A stretch of 64,000 bases of DNA from Microlunatus phosphovorus NM-1 (GCF_000270245.1 NC_015635.1:5270001-5334000), one strand, 5' to 3'; shown: positions 50,383-59,478, counted from the stretch's first letter. Program-made: numbers and translations. The notes: generated by a model not told the origin, from the letters alone.

Positions 50383-50446
50383 TAGGATCGGCGGCATGCC
50401 CCACTTGCGCCTGCCGCGCCCCGCCACGATCGCACTCACGTGCTGA
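50383..50446 (+). promoter_or_regulatory. Promoter and possible 16-codon leader ORF of npdG
   Basis: TAGGAT (50383-50388) is a good -10, eight bases before an ATG at 50396 that would be at the transcript start. That frame encodes MPHLRLPRPATIALTC and ends at 50446, overlapping the npdG GTG at 50440 by seven bases. It could be a leaderless leader peptide coupled to npdG, or a chance frame. Confidence 0.35.
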
Positions 50447-51090
50447 GCGAGTCGAGCGTAGGGATCCTCGGCGGCACCGGGCCACAGGGACGAGGGTTGG
50501 GACGCAGGCTTGCTGCCGCGGGCTACTCGGTGGTGCTCGGCAGCCGATCGGCGGACCGGGCCGCAAGCGTGGCCGTTGGCATCGGCTCCGATCAGATCAC
50601 CGGCGGCGACAACCAGCAGGCTGCCGAGGCCGACCTGGTGATCGTCACCGTCCCGTACGCGGGTCATGCCGAACTCCTCGAATCGCTCCGCGAGCCGCTG
50701 TCGGGCAAGATCGTGATCGACTGCGTCAACCCACTGGGTTTCGACAAGCAGGGCCCGTACCCCCTTGACGTTCCCGACGGCTCGGCCGCGCAAGAGGCTC
50801 AGCGGATCCTGCCGGACTCGACGGTGATCGCGGCGTTCCATCACCTCAGCGCAGCCCGGCTGGAGGACCCCGCGGTCCAGGACTTCGACGAGGACGTCCT
50901 GGTGCTGGGCGAGGACCGGGCCGCCATCGGCGTCGTCATCGCCCTGGCCACCGCAGCGTTGCCGGGCAGCCGCGGTGTGTACGCAGGACGGTTGCGTAAC
51001 GCCGGCCAGGTGGAGGCCCTCACCGCCAACCTGATCGCTATCAACCGCCGCTACAAGACCCACGCCGGGCTGCGCATCACGGAGCTGTGA
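50440..51090 (+). CDS. npdG: NADPH-dependent F420 reductase
   Basis: Transfers hydride between NADPH and coenzyme F420, supplying reduced F420 to oxidoreductases; 216 residues. The Rossmann start VGILGGTGPQGRGLGRRLAAAGY carries the NADP site, followed by VVLGSRSADRA (Ser-Arg for the 2'-phosphate), ADLVIVTVPYAGHAELL, and VIDCVNPLGFDKQGPY. Length is normal. The GTG at 50440 lacks a good ribosome-binding site and overlaps a short leader frame. Its stop overlaps the start of the first Get3-like gene (TGATG), so three genes are coupled. Shows that the organism uses F420. Confidence 0.92.
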   Translation: MLSESSVGILGGTGPQGRGLGRRLAAAGYSVVLGSRSADRAASVAVGIGSDQITGGDNQQAAEADLVIVTVPYAGHAELLESLREPLSGKIVIDCVNPLGFDKQGPYPLDVPDGSAAQEAQRILPDSTVIAAFHHLSAARLEDPAVQDFDEDVLVLGEDRAAIGVVIALATAALPGSRGVYAGRLRNAGQVEALTANLIAINRRYKTHAGLRITEL

Positions 51091-52091
51091 TGAACCGATC
51101 TCGCGCCGACGGCCCGTTGGCCGCGCCACCGACGCCCCCTCGGCAGACCCTGCACATCGTCAGCGGCAAGGGCGGCACCGGCAAGACCACCATCGCGGTC
51201 AGCCTTGCCTGCGCTTTGGCCACCGCCGGGCGCCGAGTGCTGGTGTGCGAGGTGGAAGGCCGGCACGGCATCACCGACCTGTTCGGCCGTCTACCGCTGG
51301 ACGGTGCGGAGGAGCCGCGGTTGACCCGGACGCCGAGCGGCGGCGCCGTGCACGGTCTGGCGATCGATGCCGAGGACGCATTGCTGGAATACCTGGACAC
51401 CTACTATCGCCTCGGCTTCGCGGCCAAGGCGCTGGAGAAGTTCGGCTTCGTCGACTTCGTCACCTCGATCGCCCCCGGCCTGCGCGACGTGGTGCTGACC
51501 GGCAAGGTGTACGAGGCCGTCCGCCGCCAGCGCAAAGGGCTCTCGGATGCGTACGACGCCGTGGTCCTGGACGCCCCGCCGACCGGCCGGATCGCGCAGT
51601 TCCTCAACATCCACGAGGCCGTGTCCGGACTGACCAAGGTCGGGCCGATCCGCAGCCAGGCCGACTCGATCAACGCGATGCTGCGCGACTCGGCCACGGC
51701 CGTGCACCTGGTCACCTTGCTGGAGGACATGCCGGTGACCGAGACCGACGAGGCCATCGCGCAGCTGGCGCCCACCCAGATCGCGGTCGGCACGGTGATC
51801 GCCAATATGGTCCGCTCGATGCCGCTCACCGACGAGCAGCTGCGTACCTTCGCCGAAGGCAACGGCGTGCTTCGAGTCCCCGGTTTCGACGAAGCCGACA
51901 ACAAGGCGCTGGCTGCCGAATTCGGCGCCGAAGCCACCCGGACGCTGGATCACCGGCGACTCCGTACGGTGCTGGACGGCTTCGGCAAACCGGTCGCCGA
52001 AGTCGCTTTCGACCCGGGCGGCATCGACGAGACCGCCGTCTTCGCGATTGCCGACCAACTCCGAGCACAGCTCGCCCTGGAGCACTCGTGA
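51090..52091 (+). CDS. Get3/ArsA-like ATPase, first of pair (Rv3679-like)
   Basis: P-loop ATPase of the ArsA/Get3 group, 333 residues, corresponding by sequence type and place to Rv3679 of the mycobacterial Rv3679-Rv3680 pair, described as a Get3-like heterodimer. Deviant Walker A is IVSGKGGTGKTTIAVSLA; switch region YDAVVLDAPPTGRIAQFL; A-loop near the end (LRVPGFDEADNKAL). No arsenite-type cysteines are apparent. The ATG at 51090 has GGAG five bases upstream; a GTG one codon earlier is equally in frame. It overlaps the npdG stop and its own stop overlaps the partner's GTG (GTGA). Confidence 0.9.
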   Translation: MNRSRADGPLAAPPTPPRQTLHIVSGKGGTGKTTIAVSLACALATAGRRVLVCEVEGRHGITDLFGRLPLDGAEEPRLTRTPSGGAVHGLAIDAEDALLEYLDTYYRLGFAAKALEKFGFVDFVTSIAPGLRDVVLTGKVYEAVRRQRKGLSDAYDAVVLDAPPTGRIAQFLNIHEAVSGLTKVGPIRSQADSINAMLRDSATAVHLVTLLEDMPVTETDEAIAQLAPTQIAVGTVIANMVRSMPLTDEQLRTFAEGNGVLRVPGFDEADNKALAAEFGAEATRTLDHRRLRTVLDGFGKPVAEVAFDPGGIDETAVFAIADQLRAQLALEHS

Positions 52092-53221
52092 CTACGACAC
52101 CGGGTTTCCTCGACATCGACGCCTTGATCGCCGACCGGCAGATCAGGATCGCCGTCATCTGCGGGGCAGGCGGCGTCGGGAAGACCACCAGCGCGGCAGC
52201 CTTGGCCTTGCGAGCGGCCGAGGCAGGGCGCAAGGTCGTCGTGCTGACCATCGACCCGGCCCGCCGCCTGGCCCAATCGTTGGGCATCGCCGAACTGGAC
52301 AACACCCCGCGCCCGGTCCACGGCATCGACACCAGCAACGGCGGCAGTCTCGACGCGATGATGCTGGACATGAAGCGCACCTTCGACGAGGTCGTGCTCG
52401 CCCACGCCAATCCGGAGACCGCCTCCTCGGTGCTGGAGAACCCGTTCTACGTCGCGCTGTCCTCCCAGTTCGCCGGCACCCAGGAATACATGGCGATGGA
52501 GAAGCTGGGCCAACTGCACGCCGAGGCGACCGAGAGCGGAACGTGGGACCTGATCGTGGTCGACACTCCGCCGGCCCGATCCGCCCTGGACTTCCTGGAC
52601 GCACCCGAGCACCTGTCCGCGCTGTTGGACGGCCGGTTGATGAAGGTCCTTCTGTCCGGAGCTCGCGGACCGTTCCGCCTGGTCAGCGTCGGATTCAACC
52701 TAGTCTCAAGCGCGCTCAACAAAGTCCTCGGCGGACGGCTGCTGACGGATCTGCAGACGTTCATGGCCGGCTTCGAGGCCATCTTCGGCGGCTTCCGAGA
52801 GCGTGCCACCCACACCTTCGAGCTGCTCGCCTCACCTCAGACGACGTTTCTGGTCGTCGCCACCCCACAGCGCGATGCGCTGCGGGAGGCGGCGTACTTC
52901 GTCGATCGTCTCAGTGACGAGGGCATGCCGCTCGCCGGTCTGGTGGTGAACCGGGTCAACCGGTCCGCCCTCGACGTGTCCGCCGAGCGCGCGCTCGCCC
53001 AGGCCGAAGACCTCGATCCGGACGCGTACGCCGTCGAGATCTCAGCACTGCGCCAGCACGCCGACCTGGTCCGAGTGATCGAGAACGAGCACCTGCTGCT
53101 CGACCGATTCTCGGCCAGCCGACTGACCGTGGCTCACACGTTGGTGGCGTCGCTCCCCAGCGACGTCACCGACGCCGACTCACTTCGTCGCGTCGGCAGT
53201 CTGCTTGCTGAGCAGGATTGA
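52088..53221 (+). CDS. Get3/ArsA-like ATPase, second of pair (Rv3680-like)
   Basis: Partner ATPase of 377 residues. Deviant Walker A is VICGAGGVGKTTSAAALALR; switch I area LTIDPARRLAQSLG; switch II LIVVDTPPARSALDFLDAPE. An inserted hydrophobic helical stretch follows (LVSVGFNLVSSALNKVLGG to AGFEAIFGGF), as expected of a client-binding region in Get3-like proteins. The GTG at 52088 overlaps the first ATPase's TGA by four bases, so the two are made in equal amounts. The last 42 bases overlap the 3' end of the convergent whiB gene. Client proteins are unknown. Confidence 0.9.
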   Translation: MTTTPGFLDIDALIADRQIRIAVICGAGGVGKTTSAAALALRAAEAGRKVVVLTIDPARRLAQSLGIAELDNTPRPVHGIDTSNGGSLDAMMLDMKRTFDEVVLAHANPETASSVLENPFYVALSSQFAGTQEYMAMEKLGQLHAEATESGTWDLIVVDTPPARSALDFLDAPEHLSALLDGRLMKVLLSGARGPFRLVSVGFNLVSSALNKVLGGRLLTDLQTFMAGFEAIFGGFRERATHTFELLASPQTTFLVVATPQRDALREAAYFVDRLSDEGMPLAGLVVNRVNRSALDVSAERALAQAEDLDPDAYAVEISALRQHADLVRVIENEHLLLDRFSASRLTVAHTLVASLPSDVTDADSLRRVGSLLAEQD

Positions 53222-53467
53222 GCGCCAGCTCCGCACGTCCGGCCGCTGCCGCAGCAGCTGCCGACGCTCACGTTCGGTCATCCCGCCCCAGACGCCCCAC
53301 TCGATCCGATCGTCCAGCGCCTCAGCCAGGCACTCGAAGCGCACCGGGCAGCCCATGCAGACGGCCTTGGCCCGCTTCTGATCGATGGCTTCTGGGAACA
53401 GCGCATCGCCCATGCCACGGCACTTGGCGAGCATCGTCCAGTCTTCTGATTGTTGTACAGCGGTCAC
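53180..53467 (-). CDS. WhiB-family iron-sulfur regulator (WhiB4-like)
   Basis: Redox-sensing [4Fe-4S] transcription factor of 95 residues. The four cluster cysteines are at 16, 37, 40 and 46 (AKC, VCMGCP, FEC), followed by the beta-turn GVWGGM and a basic tail RERRQLLRQRP for DNA contact. Place between the Get3-like pair and ponA matches whiB4 (Rv3681c). The GTG at 53467 has AAGGGGG eight bases upstream. The last 14 codons are antisense to the end of the Rv3680-like gene. A TACCAT -10 candidate lies within the inverted repeat at 53558-53570. Confidence 0.93.
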   Translation of the reverse strand: MTAVQQSEDWTMLAKCRGMGDALFPEAIDQKRAKAVCMGCPVRFECLAEALDDRIEWGVWGGMTERERRQLLRQRPDVRSWRSILLSKQTADATK

Positions 53468-53557
53468 GCTGTCATCCCCCTTGGATAACCGCGGCTACTC
53501 CCCCGAGGCCGCGTGTCGCCTCCTGGCACTCCCCAGTACCCACTGCGGATGCGACAC

Positions 53558-53570
53558 TCGTATGGTACGA
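53558..53570. promoter_or_regulatory. Inverted repeat in whiB-ponA divergent region
   Basis: TCGTATGGTACGA has 5-base arms and contains TACCAT on the minus strand, a possible whiB -10. A second, perfect 12-base palindrome CGAGACGTCTCG lies at 53634-53645, and a TATGCT -10 candidate for ponA at 53683-53688. The 282-base gap holds no gene. Confidence 0.4.
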
Positions 53571-53749
53571 ATGCGTCAAGGCCTTGGCCAGCCCAAATCT
53601 CGGCGTTCGTACCTTCGTGATCATTTCGATATGACGAGACGTCTCGCCCGGTGAGGACGGCGGAGTCGTGACCCGTCAGCCGCTATGCTGCGGCCGACAC
53701 CGCCACGAACGATTCGGCGCGGCCATTTTCCTCACGTACCCTGTTCGCC

Positions 53750-56227
53750 ATGCCCTTTACCCCTAAGAGAGTGGGCGGTGTTGCGTACTCGCTGGTGATG
53801 TTCATCGTCGTCAGCGTGTTGTCGGGTGTCCTGATCGCCGGCCTGTTCGTCCCGATCGCGGGTCTCGCCGGTGTCAGCAGCAAGGCTGCCGCCGAAGAGC
53901 TCGGCAACCTGCCCGCCGAGCTCGAGACCCCGATCCCGCCCACCCGGTCCAAGGTGTTGATGGGCAACGGCAAGGTGCTCGCGTACTTCTACGACGAGAA
54001 CCGGATCTATGTGAAGCTCGACAAGATCGCCCCGGTGATGCGACAGGCGCAACTCGCCATCGAGGACCACCGGTTCTATGAGCACGGCGCGCTCGACCTG
54101 CGCGGCACGATGCGGGCGCTGGTCCGCAACTCCGCCGGCGGCGAGACCCAGGGCGGTTCCTCGATCAGCCAGCAGTACGTGAAGATGGTCCAGATCGAGG
54201 CCTGCCAGGGTGATCGTGAGTGCATCGCGGACGCCCAGCGTTCCTCCGGACCGGAGGGCTACAAGCGCAAGATCCGTGAGTTGCGCTATGCGATCGCGTT
54301 GGAGAAGCGGTTCAGCAAGGACCAGATCCTGGAGCGGTATCTCAACATCGCCTACTACGGCGAGGGCGCGTACGGCGTCGAGGCGGCCGCCCGGCACTAC
54401 TTCAGCAAGAACGCGTCCGAGCTGAACCTCAGCGAGGCGGCCCTGTTGGCGGGTCTGGTGCAGAACCCGGATGCCAACAACCCGGTGGACAACCCCGGCG
54501 CCGCCTCGGATCGTCGCGACGTGGTGTTGAACCGCATGGCCTCACCGGAGTTGAAGCTGATCACACCGCAGCAGGCGGCCGCAGCCAAGAAGCAGAAGTT
54601 CAACCCGAAGAAGGTCAAGCACACTCGGGCCGGCTGCGTCGGCACCAAATATCCGTTCCTGTGCGACTACGTCTACCAGACGCTGAAGACGATGCCGAGC
54701 CTCGGCAAGACGGTCAAGGACCGGGAGAACCTGGTCAAGCGCGGTGGGTTGACCATCCAGACCGCGATCGATCCGAAGACCCAGGATGCCGCGGAGAAGG
54801 CGGTCGCCAAGGTGGTCGGACCGACCGATCCGCTGATCTCCACCATGAACATGATCCAGCCCGGCACCGGTCTGATCCTGGCCATGGCGCAGAGCCGGCC
54901 GGTGATGGGCACCGACACCAAGAAGGGCGAGTCCTACTGGAACTACGCGGTCGACCCGAAGATGGGCGGCACCCAGGGCTACCAGGCCGGCTCGACCTTC
55001 AAGGCGTTCACCGCTGCAGCGGCCCTGGAGCGGGGCATCCCGCTGTCCAAGCGGTTCAACGCGCGGGCAAGCATGGAGTTCGGCGGCAAGTCCTTCGAGA
55101 CCTGCAACGGCCGCGAGCAGGTCTACGGGCGGTGGAATGTGAAGAACTCCACCGGCGCCAACGGCAACATGAACATGTATCGCGGCGCCCAGATGTCGGT
55201 GAACACCTACTTCGTGCAGTTGGAGATGACCACCGGCATGTGCCGGGTCACCAAGATGGCCAAGAAGCTCGGCCTCAAGCTCGGCACTACCGATCGCGAC
55301 ATCGTGAAGTACTACCAGCACACGCCGTCGTTCACCCTCGGCTCCGTCGAGGTGAGCCCGCTGTCGATGACGGAGGCGTATGCCACCTTCGCCGCCCGCG
55401 GCATCCACTGCGATCCGATCATCATCGAGTCGGTGACCACGCGGACCAAGAAGAAGCTCGAGGTGCCGGACGGCAACTGCAAGCGGGTGATGAGCAAGGA
55501 TGTCGCCGACGGCATGAACAAGCTGCTCGCCTCGGTGATCACCAAGGGCACCGGCACGCGCGCGCGAACCTCGGACGGCCGACCCCAGGCGGGCAAGACC
55601 GGCACCATCGACTCCAACGAGGCCGTCTGGTTCGCCGGCTACACACCAGATGTCGCCGGGGTCGCGATGATCTCGATCGACAACCGTAAGAAGCCATTCA
55701 TCAAGAGCAAGAAGGCCAAGGCGACCGGTCAGTTCCGCCGCCAGGGCGTCAAGTACTACCGAGTGCCTTCCACCGGCGTCTATCTGGAGGGTTCGGGCGG
55801 CGGCGACGCCGGGCAGAAGATCTGGAAGCCGACCATGGAGAAGTACCTGGACGGCGTGCCGCGGACCAGCTTCAAGAGCCCGCCGTCTCGGATCGAACGC
55901 GGCAAGATCGTGACCGTGCCCAGCAGCTTCGGACTCGGCATCGACGCTTATTCCAAGAAGCTGCGCAAGGCGGGCTTCACCGTCGAGACGTCCCGTGTCT
56001 ACAGCGATCGCACTCCGCGCGGCGGATTCGTCGGCTGGTCGCCGGGTCCGGGCGCCCGGGTCGGCCAGTACAGCACCATCTACCGGATGTACTCCATGGG
56101 TCGCGACCCGGCGAAGGTCGCGGCGGAGAGGGCGGCCAAGAAGCGGGCCGAGGCCGCGAAGAAGGCAGCGGCCAAGAAGAAGGCTGCGGAAGAAAAGAAG
56201 AAGAAGGCCGAGAAGGACGACGGCTAA
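53750..56227 (+). CDS. Bifunctional penicillin-binding protein (class A, PonA2-like)
   Basis: Peptidoglycan synthase with transglycosylase and transpeptidase activity, 825 residues. One membrane segment (residues 10-40) is followed by a GT51 domain with AIEDHRFYEHG (catalytic Glu near 105), GGSSISQQYVK and RKIRELRYAIALEKRFSK. The transpeptidase has SxxK at Ser415-Lys418 (GSTFK), SVN at 483-485 and KTGT at 616-619. A PASTA-like domain (VPSSFGLGIDAYSKKLRKAG) and a highly basic Lys/Ala tail close the protein. It matches ponA2 by place and domain order. The ATG at 53750 lacks a clear ribosome-binding site. It converges with the YqeY-like gene, with overlapping stops. Confidence 0.95.
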   Translation: MPFTPKRVGGVAYSLVMFIVVSVLSGVLIAGLFVPIAGLAGVSSKAAAEELGNLPAELETPIPPTRSKVLMGNGKVLAYFYDENRIYVKLDKIAPVMRQAQLAIEDHRFYEHGALDLRGTMRALVRNSAGGETQGGSSISQQYVKMVQIEACQGDRECIADAQRSSGPEGYKRKIRELRYAIALEKRFSKDQILERYLNIAYYGEGAYGVEAAARHYFSKNASELNLSEAALLAGLVQNPDANNPVDNPGAASDRRDVVLNRMASPELKLITPQQAAAAKKQKFNPKKVKHTRAGCVGTKYPFLCDYVYQTLKTMPSLGKTVKDRENLVKRGGLTIQTAIDPKTQDAAEKAVAKVVGPTDPLISTMNMIQPGTGLILAMAQSRPVMGTDTKKGESYWNYAVDPKMGGTQGYQAGSTFKAFTAAAALERGIPLSKRFNARASMEFGGKSFETCNGREQVYGRWNVKNSTGANGNMNMYRGAQMSVNTYFVQLEMTTGMCRVTKMAKKLGLKLGTTDRDIVKYYQHTPSFTLGSVEVSPLSMTEAYATFAARGIHCDPIIIESVTTRTKKKLEVPDGNCKRVMSKDVADGMNKLLASVITKGTGTRARTSDGRPQAGKTGTIDSNEAVWFAGYTPDVAGVAMISIDNRKKPFIKSKKAKATGQFRRQGVKYYRVPSTGVYLEGSGGGDAGQKIWKPTMEKYLDGVPRTSFKSPPSRIERGKIVTVPSSFGLGIDAYSKKLRKAGFTVETSRVYSDRTPRGGFVGWSPGPGARVGQYSTIYRMYSMGRDPAKVAAERAAKKRAEAAKKAAAKKKAAEEKKKKAEKDDG

Positions 56228-56694
56228 CCAGCCAGCTGTCGCCGCACCTCGGCGGCGACAGCGCCACCGTCTGCCTTGCCTCGCGTCTGTGGCGTGAGCA
56301 CGCCCATCACCTTGCCCATGCCTTTCATGCCTAGTTCGGCGGCACCGGTGCTGGCGATGGCCTCGCTGACCAGGGCTGCGATCTCGGCGGCGCTCAGCTG
56401 CCGGGGCAGGTAGTCGGCCAGCACGTCGGCCTCGGCGCGCTCCTTCTCGGCGAGCTCGGGGCGATCGGCGTTGGTGTACGCCTCCTCTGCCTCACGGCGC
56501 TTCTTGGCCTCTTTGATGACGACGTCGAGAACCTGCTGCTCGGTCAGCTCGTGTGACTTCGTACCCGACACCTCGGCCTCGCTGATCGCGGTGAGCACCA
56601 TCCGGAGCGTGCCGGAGCGGACCTTGTCGCGAGCCTTCATGGCGGCGGTCAGATCGGTACGGAGGCGCTGCTTGAGGCCGGTGTCGTTGCTCAT
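56224..56694 (-). CDS. GatB/YqeY-domain protein
   Basis: Cytoplasmic protein of 156 residues with the GatB/YqeY fold, resembling the tRNA-binding tail of GatB but stand-alone. Landmarks: LKQRLRTDLTAAMKARDKVR, TLRMVLTAISEAEV, IKEAKKRREAEEAY, DYLPRQLSAAEI and GMGKVMGVLTPQTRGKADG. A role in tRNA amidation is often assumed but unproven. The ATG at 56694 is chosen because the family begins there. Its TAG overlaps the ponA TAA on the other strand (CTAA). Confidence 0.9.
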   Translation of the reverse strand: MSNDTGLKQRLRTDLTAAMKARDKVRSGTLRMVLTAISEAEVSGTKSHELTEQQVLDVVIKEAKKRREAEEAYTNADRPELAEKERAEADVLADYLPRQLSAAEIAALVSEAIASTGAAELGMKGMGKVMGVLTPQTRGKADGGAVAAEVRRQLAG

Positions 56695-56827
56695 GAGCCC
56701 AGTCTCCCAGCCCGGGCCTGCGCGTCCCTCCGATTTTTGTTCAGTGGTCCACCCCACACGTGGGCGACGGGACAGACTTTCGCGGCGAGCCAGGACATCC
56801 AGGCGACCAGGATCAAGACTTGTCCCC

Positions 56828-58432
56828 ATGATCGCGCAGATCTGGTTCGCGCTGGCCATGTTGGTGGTGGTGATCCTCGCCCGGGGTGTGGGTGGACGGA
56901 TCGGTGTGCCGTTCACCATCCTGCTGACTCTGGTCGGACTGGCGTACGCGTTGGTCCCCGGCCCCAAGCTGGAACTCGATCCCGAGGCAGTGCTGGTGTT
57001 GGTGATGCCGCCCCTGCTCTACAGCACCGCGCGCCGATCCAGCCTGCTGGCGATCAGAGCGAATCTGCGTCCCATCGTGAGTTTGTCGGTGCTGTTGGTG
57101 CTGGCCACCGCCTTCGCGGTCGGCGCGCTGGTCACCCTGGTGGTCCCGGGCATGCCATTGGCCGTGGGTCTGGTTCTCGGCGCCGCCGTGGCACCGCCGG
57201 ATCCGGTCGCCGCCCTCTCCATCGGGCGCCGGGCAGGGATGCCACCACGGTTGATCGTGCTCATCGAGGGCGAGGGTCTGCTCAACGACGCGACGGCCCT
57301 GACGACCTATCAGGTTGCAGTCGCGGTAGCCGTCGGCGGCGCGTTCTCCTGGACCATCGCCTCCGGATTGTTCCTGCTGGCTGTCGCCGGTGGGCTGGCC
57401 GTCGGGATCCTCGTCGCACTGCTGATCCGTCTGGCACGACCGATGCTCAGGGATCCGCTGATCGCCAATGCGGTGTCGCTCGCGGTCCCGTTCGTGACCT
57501 ACCTGGTCGCCGAGGCCATTCACTCCTCGGGTGTGTTGGCTGTCGTCGTGGCCGGCCTGATGGTGGGACACAACGCCGGGCGTACAGAGAGCGGCGCCTC
57601 GCGACTGCAGACCGGCGCGGTGTGGGAGTTCGTCGAGTATCTGCTGGAGGGGTTCGTCTTCCTCCTCATCGGCCAGCAGCTGCCGAGTGTGATCCGTGGG
57701 CTGCAGGACCAGCCCCTGTCCATCGTGGTGGCGGCCGCCGCGGTGTCGGTGGGCGCGGTGTTGCTCGTTCGCCCGCTGTGGCTGGTGATCACCCAGTGGC
57801 TGCCGGCGCGGTTGCATGCGCGGCTCGGCGTGAGGTCGACAGATCGGCTTCGCGGACGGGAGCTGGTAGCGCTGAGTTGGGCGGGCACGCGCGGTGTGAT
57901 CACACTGGTGGCCGTCTTCGCGGTGCCGCTGACCACAGAGCAAGGCACCCCCTTCCCGTACCGAGACCTGATCTCCTTCTGCGCGTACGTCGTCGTCTTG
58001 GTCACCCTGGTCGGCCAGGGGCTGACGTTCGCCCCGCTGCTGCGCCGACTCCGGCTGCGGATCAATCGTGCCGAGGTGGAGCAGCTACGCAACCAAGCCC
58101 GACTGGCGACGATCGACGCCGGCCTGGCCCGGGTCGATGATCTTGTCGCGGTCGATCGGATCGGACCGGAACTGGCGGCCGCGATCCGGGCCGGGCTGGC
58201 CGCACGGGCCGATCGCTACCACGCCCGGATGGCCGCACTGCGGGAGTCCGACGACGGCCAGGTCACCTGGACCGAGGACTACGAGGCCGCCATCGCCGCA
58301 CGGCGAGCGGTGATCAATGCGCAACGAGAGGAGCTGCTGCGCTGGCGTGATGCCGGACGGCTGCCGGACGCCAGCCTGCGGATCCTGCGACGCGAGCTCG
58401 ACCATGAGGAACGGACGCTGCTCGACCGCTGA
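56828..58432 (+). CDS. CPA1-type Na+/H+ antiporter
   Basis: Cation/proton antiporter of 534 residues with about twelve membrane segments. Landmarks: PFTILLTLVGLAYALVPG, LVMPPLLYSTARRSSLLAIR, the ion site AAVAPPDPVAALSIGRRAGM, LIEGEGLLNDATALTTYQVA, and WAGTRGVITLVAVFAVPL, all typical of the NhaP/CPA1 group. The last ~110 residues form a soluble helical tail (LRNQARLATIDAGLARVDD). ATG at 56828. It is separated from the YqeY gene by 133 bases, divergent. It may cover sodium or pH stress together with NhaA elsewhere in the window. Confidence 0.92.
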   Translation: MIAQIWFALAMLVVVILARGVGGRIGVPFTILLTLVGLAYALVPGPKLELDPEAVLVLVMPPLLYSTARRSSLLAIRANLRPIVSLSVLLVLATAFAVGALVTLVVPGMPLAVGLVLGAAVAPPDPVAALSIGRRAGMPPRLIVLIEGEGLLNDATALTTYQVAVAVAVGGAFSWTIASGLFLLAVAGGLAVGILVALLIRLARPMLRDPLIANAVSLAVPFVTYLVAEAIHSSGVLAVVVAGLMVGHNAGRTESGASRLQTGAVWEFVEYLLEGFVFLLIGQQLPSVIRGLQDQPLSIVVAAAAVSVGAVLLVRPLWLVITQWLPARLHARLGVRSTDRLRGRELVALSWAGTRGVITLVAVFAVPLTTEQGTPFPYRDLISFCAYVVVLVTLVGQGLTFAPLLRRLRLRINRAEVEQLRNQARLATIDAGLARVDDLVAVDRIGPELAAAIRAGLAARADRYHARMAALRESDDGQVTWTEDYEAAIAARRAVINAQREELLRWRDAGRLPDASLRILRRELDHEERTLLDR

Positions 58433-58467
58433 CTCCACGACCACGTCGGGTGGGTAGCCTGCATCGT

Positions 58468-59385
58468 GTGTCAGCAGCAGGGGTGATCGGCAAGACGGTG
58501 CTCAGTGCCGGAGCCGTCGGGGTGGGGTGCTTCGCGTACGCGAGCCTGTACGAAGTCAACGCGTACGCGCTGCGTCGGGTCGAGGTGCCGATCCTGCCGC
58601 GGGGAGCGCGCCCGATCCGGGTGCTGCAGATCTCCGACCTGCACCTGACGCCGCGCAACATCAAGCGGGTCGAGTGGGTTTCCCGGCTGGCCGGGCTGGA
58701 GCCGGATCTGGTGATCGACACCGGAGACAACCTGTCGCATCCCGACGCGGTTCCCGTGGTCACCGCCGCACTCGGTCGGCTGCTCGACAAGCCGGGACTG
58801 TTCGTCTGGGGATCCAACGACTACTACGCACCGACGTTCAAGAACCCACTCGCGTACCTGACCCGGCCAAGTCGAATGGGACGCGAGCATCAGGGCGAGC
58901 TGCCCTGGCGCGACCTCGGGGCGCGATTCGAGCAGGCCGGCTGGATTGATCTCACCCATCGACGGCTCACCCTGGAGATCAATGGAACCCGGCTCGGGTT
59001 CCGCGGCGCAGACGATGCACACCTGGGCCGTGACCAGTACGCGCTGGTGGCCGGCCCGGTCGACTCCGAAGCCGAGGGCGAGGTGGTCATCGGGGTGACC
59101 CACGCGCCGTACCGGACCGTGATCGACGCGATGACCTACGACGGCTGCGAGCTGGTGATCGCCGGCCATACCCACGGCGGTCAGGTCTGCGTCCCATTCT
59201 ACGGCGCCCTGGTCACCAACTGCGATCTCGACCCGGGCCGGGTGAAAGGGCTGTCGACCAACAGCGCCGGCGGCAAGACCTCGTTCCTGCATGTGTCCGC
59301 AGGACTGGGCACCTCGCCCTACGCGCCGTTCCGCTTTGCCTGCCGGCCCGAGGCAACCCTGCTGACCCTGGTGCCACGGGTCTGA
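58468..59385 (+). CDS. Calcineurin-like metallophosphoesterase (Rv3683-like)
   Basis: Predicted membrane-associated dimetal phosphoesterase of 305 residues. An N-terminal hydrophobic anchor (TVLSAGAVGVGCFAYASLY) precedes the metal motifs: LQISDLHLTPRN, LVIDTGDNLSHPD, WGSNDYYAPT (GNHE variant), GVTHAPYRT and IAGHTHGGQVC. The GTG at 58468 follows a TAGCCT -10 by seven bases (58455-58460), so a leaderless message is likely. Order after ponA2 matches mycobacteria. The substrate is unknown. A CATCTGG/CCAGATG hairpin follows at 59423-59450. Confidence 0.9.
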   Translation: MSAAGVIGKTVLSAGAVGVGCFAYASLYEVNAYALRRVEVPILPRGARPIRVLQISDLHLTPRNIKRVEWVSRLAGLEPDLVIDTGDNLSHPDAVPVVTAALGRLLDKPGLFVWGSNDYYAPTFKNPLAYLTRPSRMGREHQGELPWRDLGARFEQAGWIDLTHRRLTLEINGTRLGFRGADDAHLGRDQYALVAGPVDSEAEGEVVIGVTHAPYRTVIDAMTYDGCELVIAGHTHGGQVCVPFYGALVTNCDLDPGRVKGLSTNSAGGKTSFLHVSAGLGTSPYAPFRFACRPEATLLTLVPRV

Positions 59386-59422
59386 TCCAGGCTCAGAAGG
59401 CGGCTGACCCACGGTCACAAAC

Positions 59423-59450
59423 CATCTGGCCCACGGTCAGGAACCAGATG
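59423..59450 (+). terminator. Hairpin after phosphoesterase gene
   Basis: CATCTGG (59423-59429) and CCAGATG (59444-59450) form a 7-bp stem; a CCACGGTCA word is repeated directly at 59409 and 59431. It lies between the phosphoesterase stop and the tRNA promoter. Confidence 0.45.
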
Positions 59451-59472
59451 TGAGGTCTGGCGCGCTTTGGGC

Positions 59473-59478
59473 TAGACT
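59473..59478 (+). promoter_or_regulatory. -10 element of tRNA-Pro gene
   Basis: TAGACT, 22 bases before the mature tRNA 5' end, at a usual distance for a tRNA promoter with a short leader. Confidence 0.5.
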
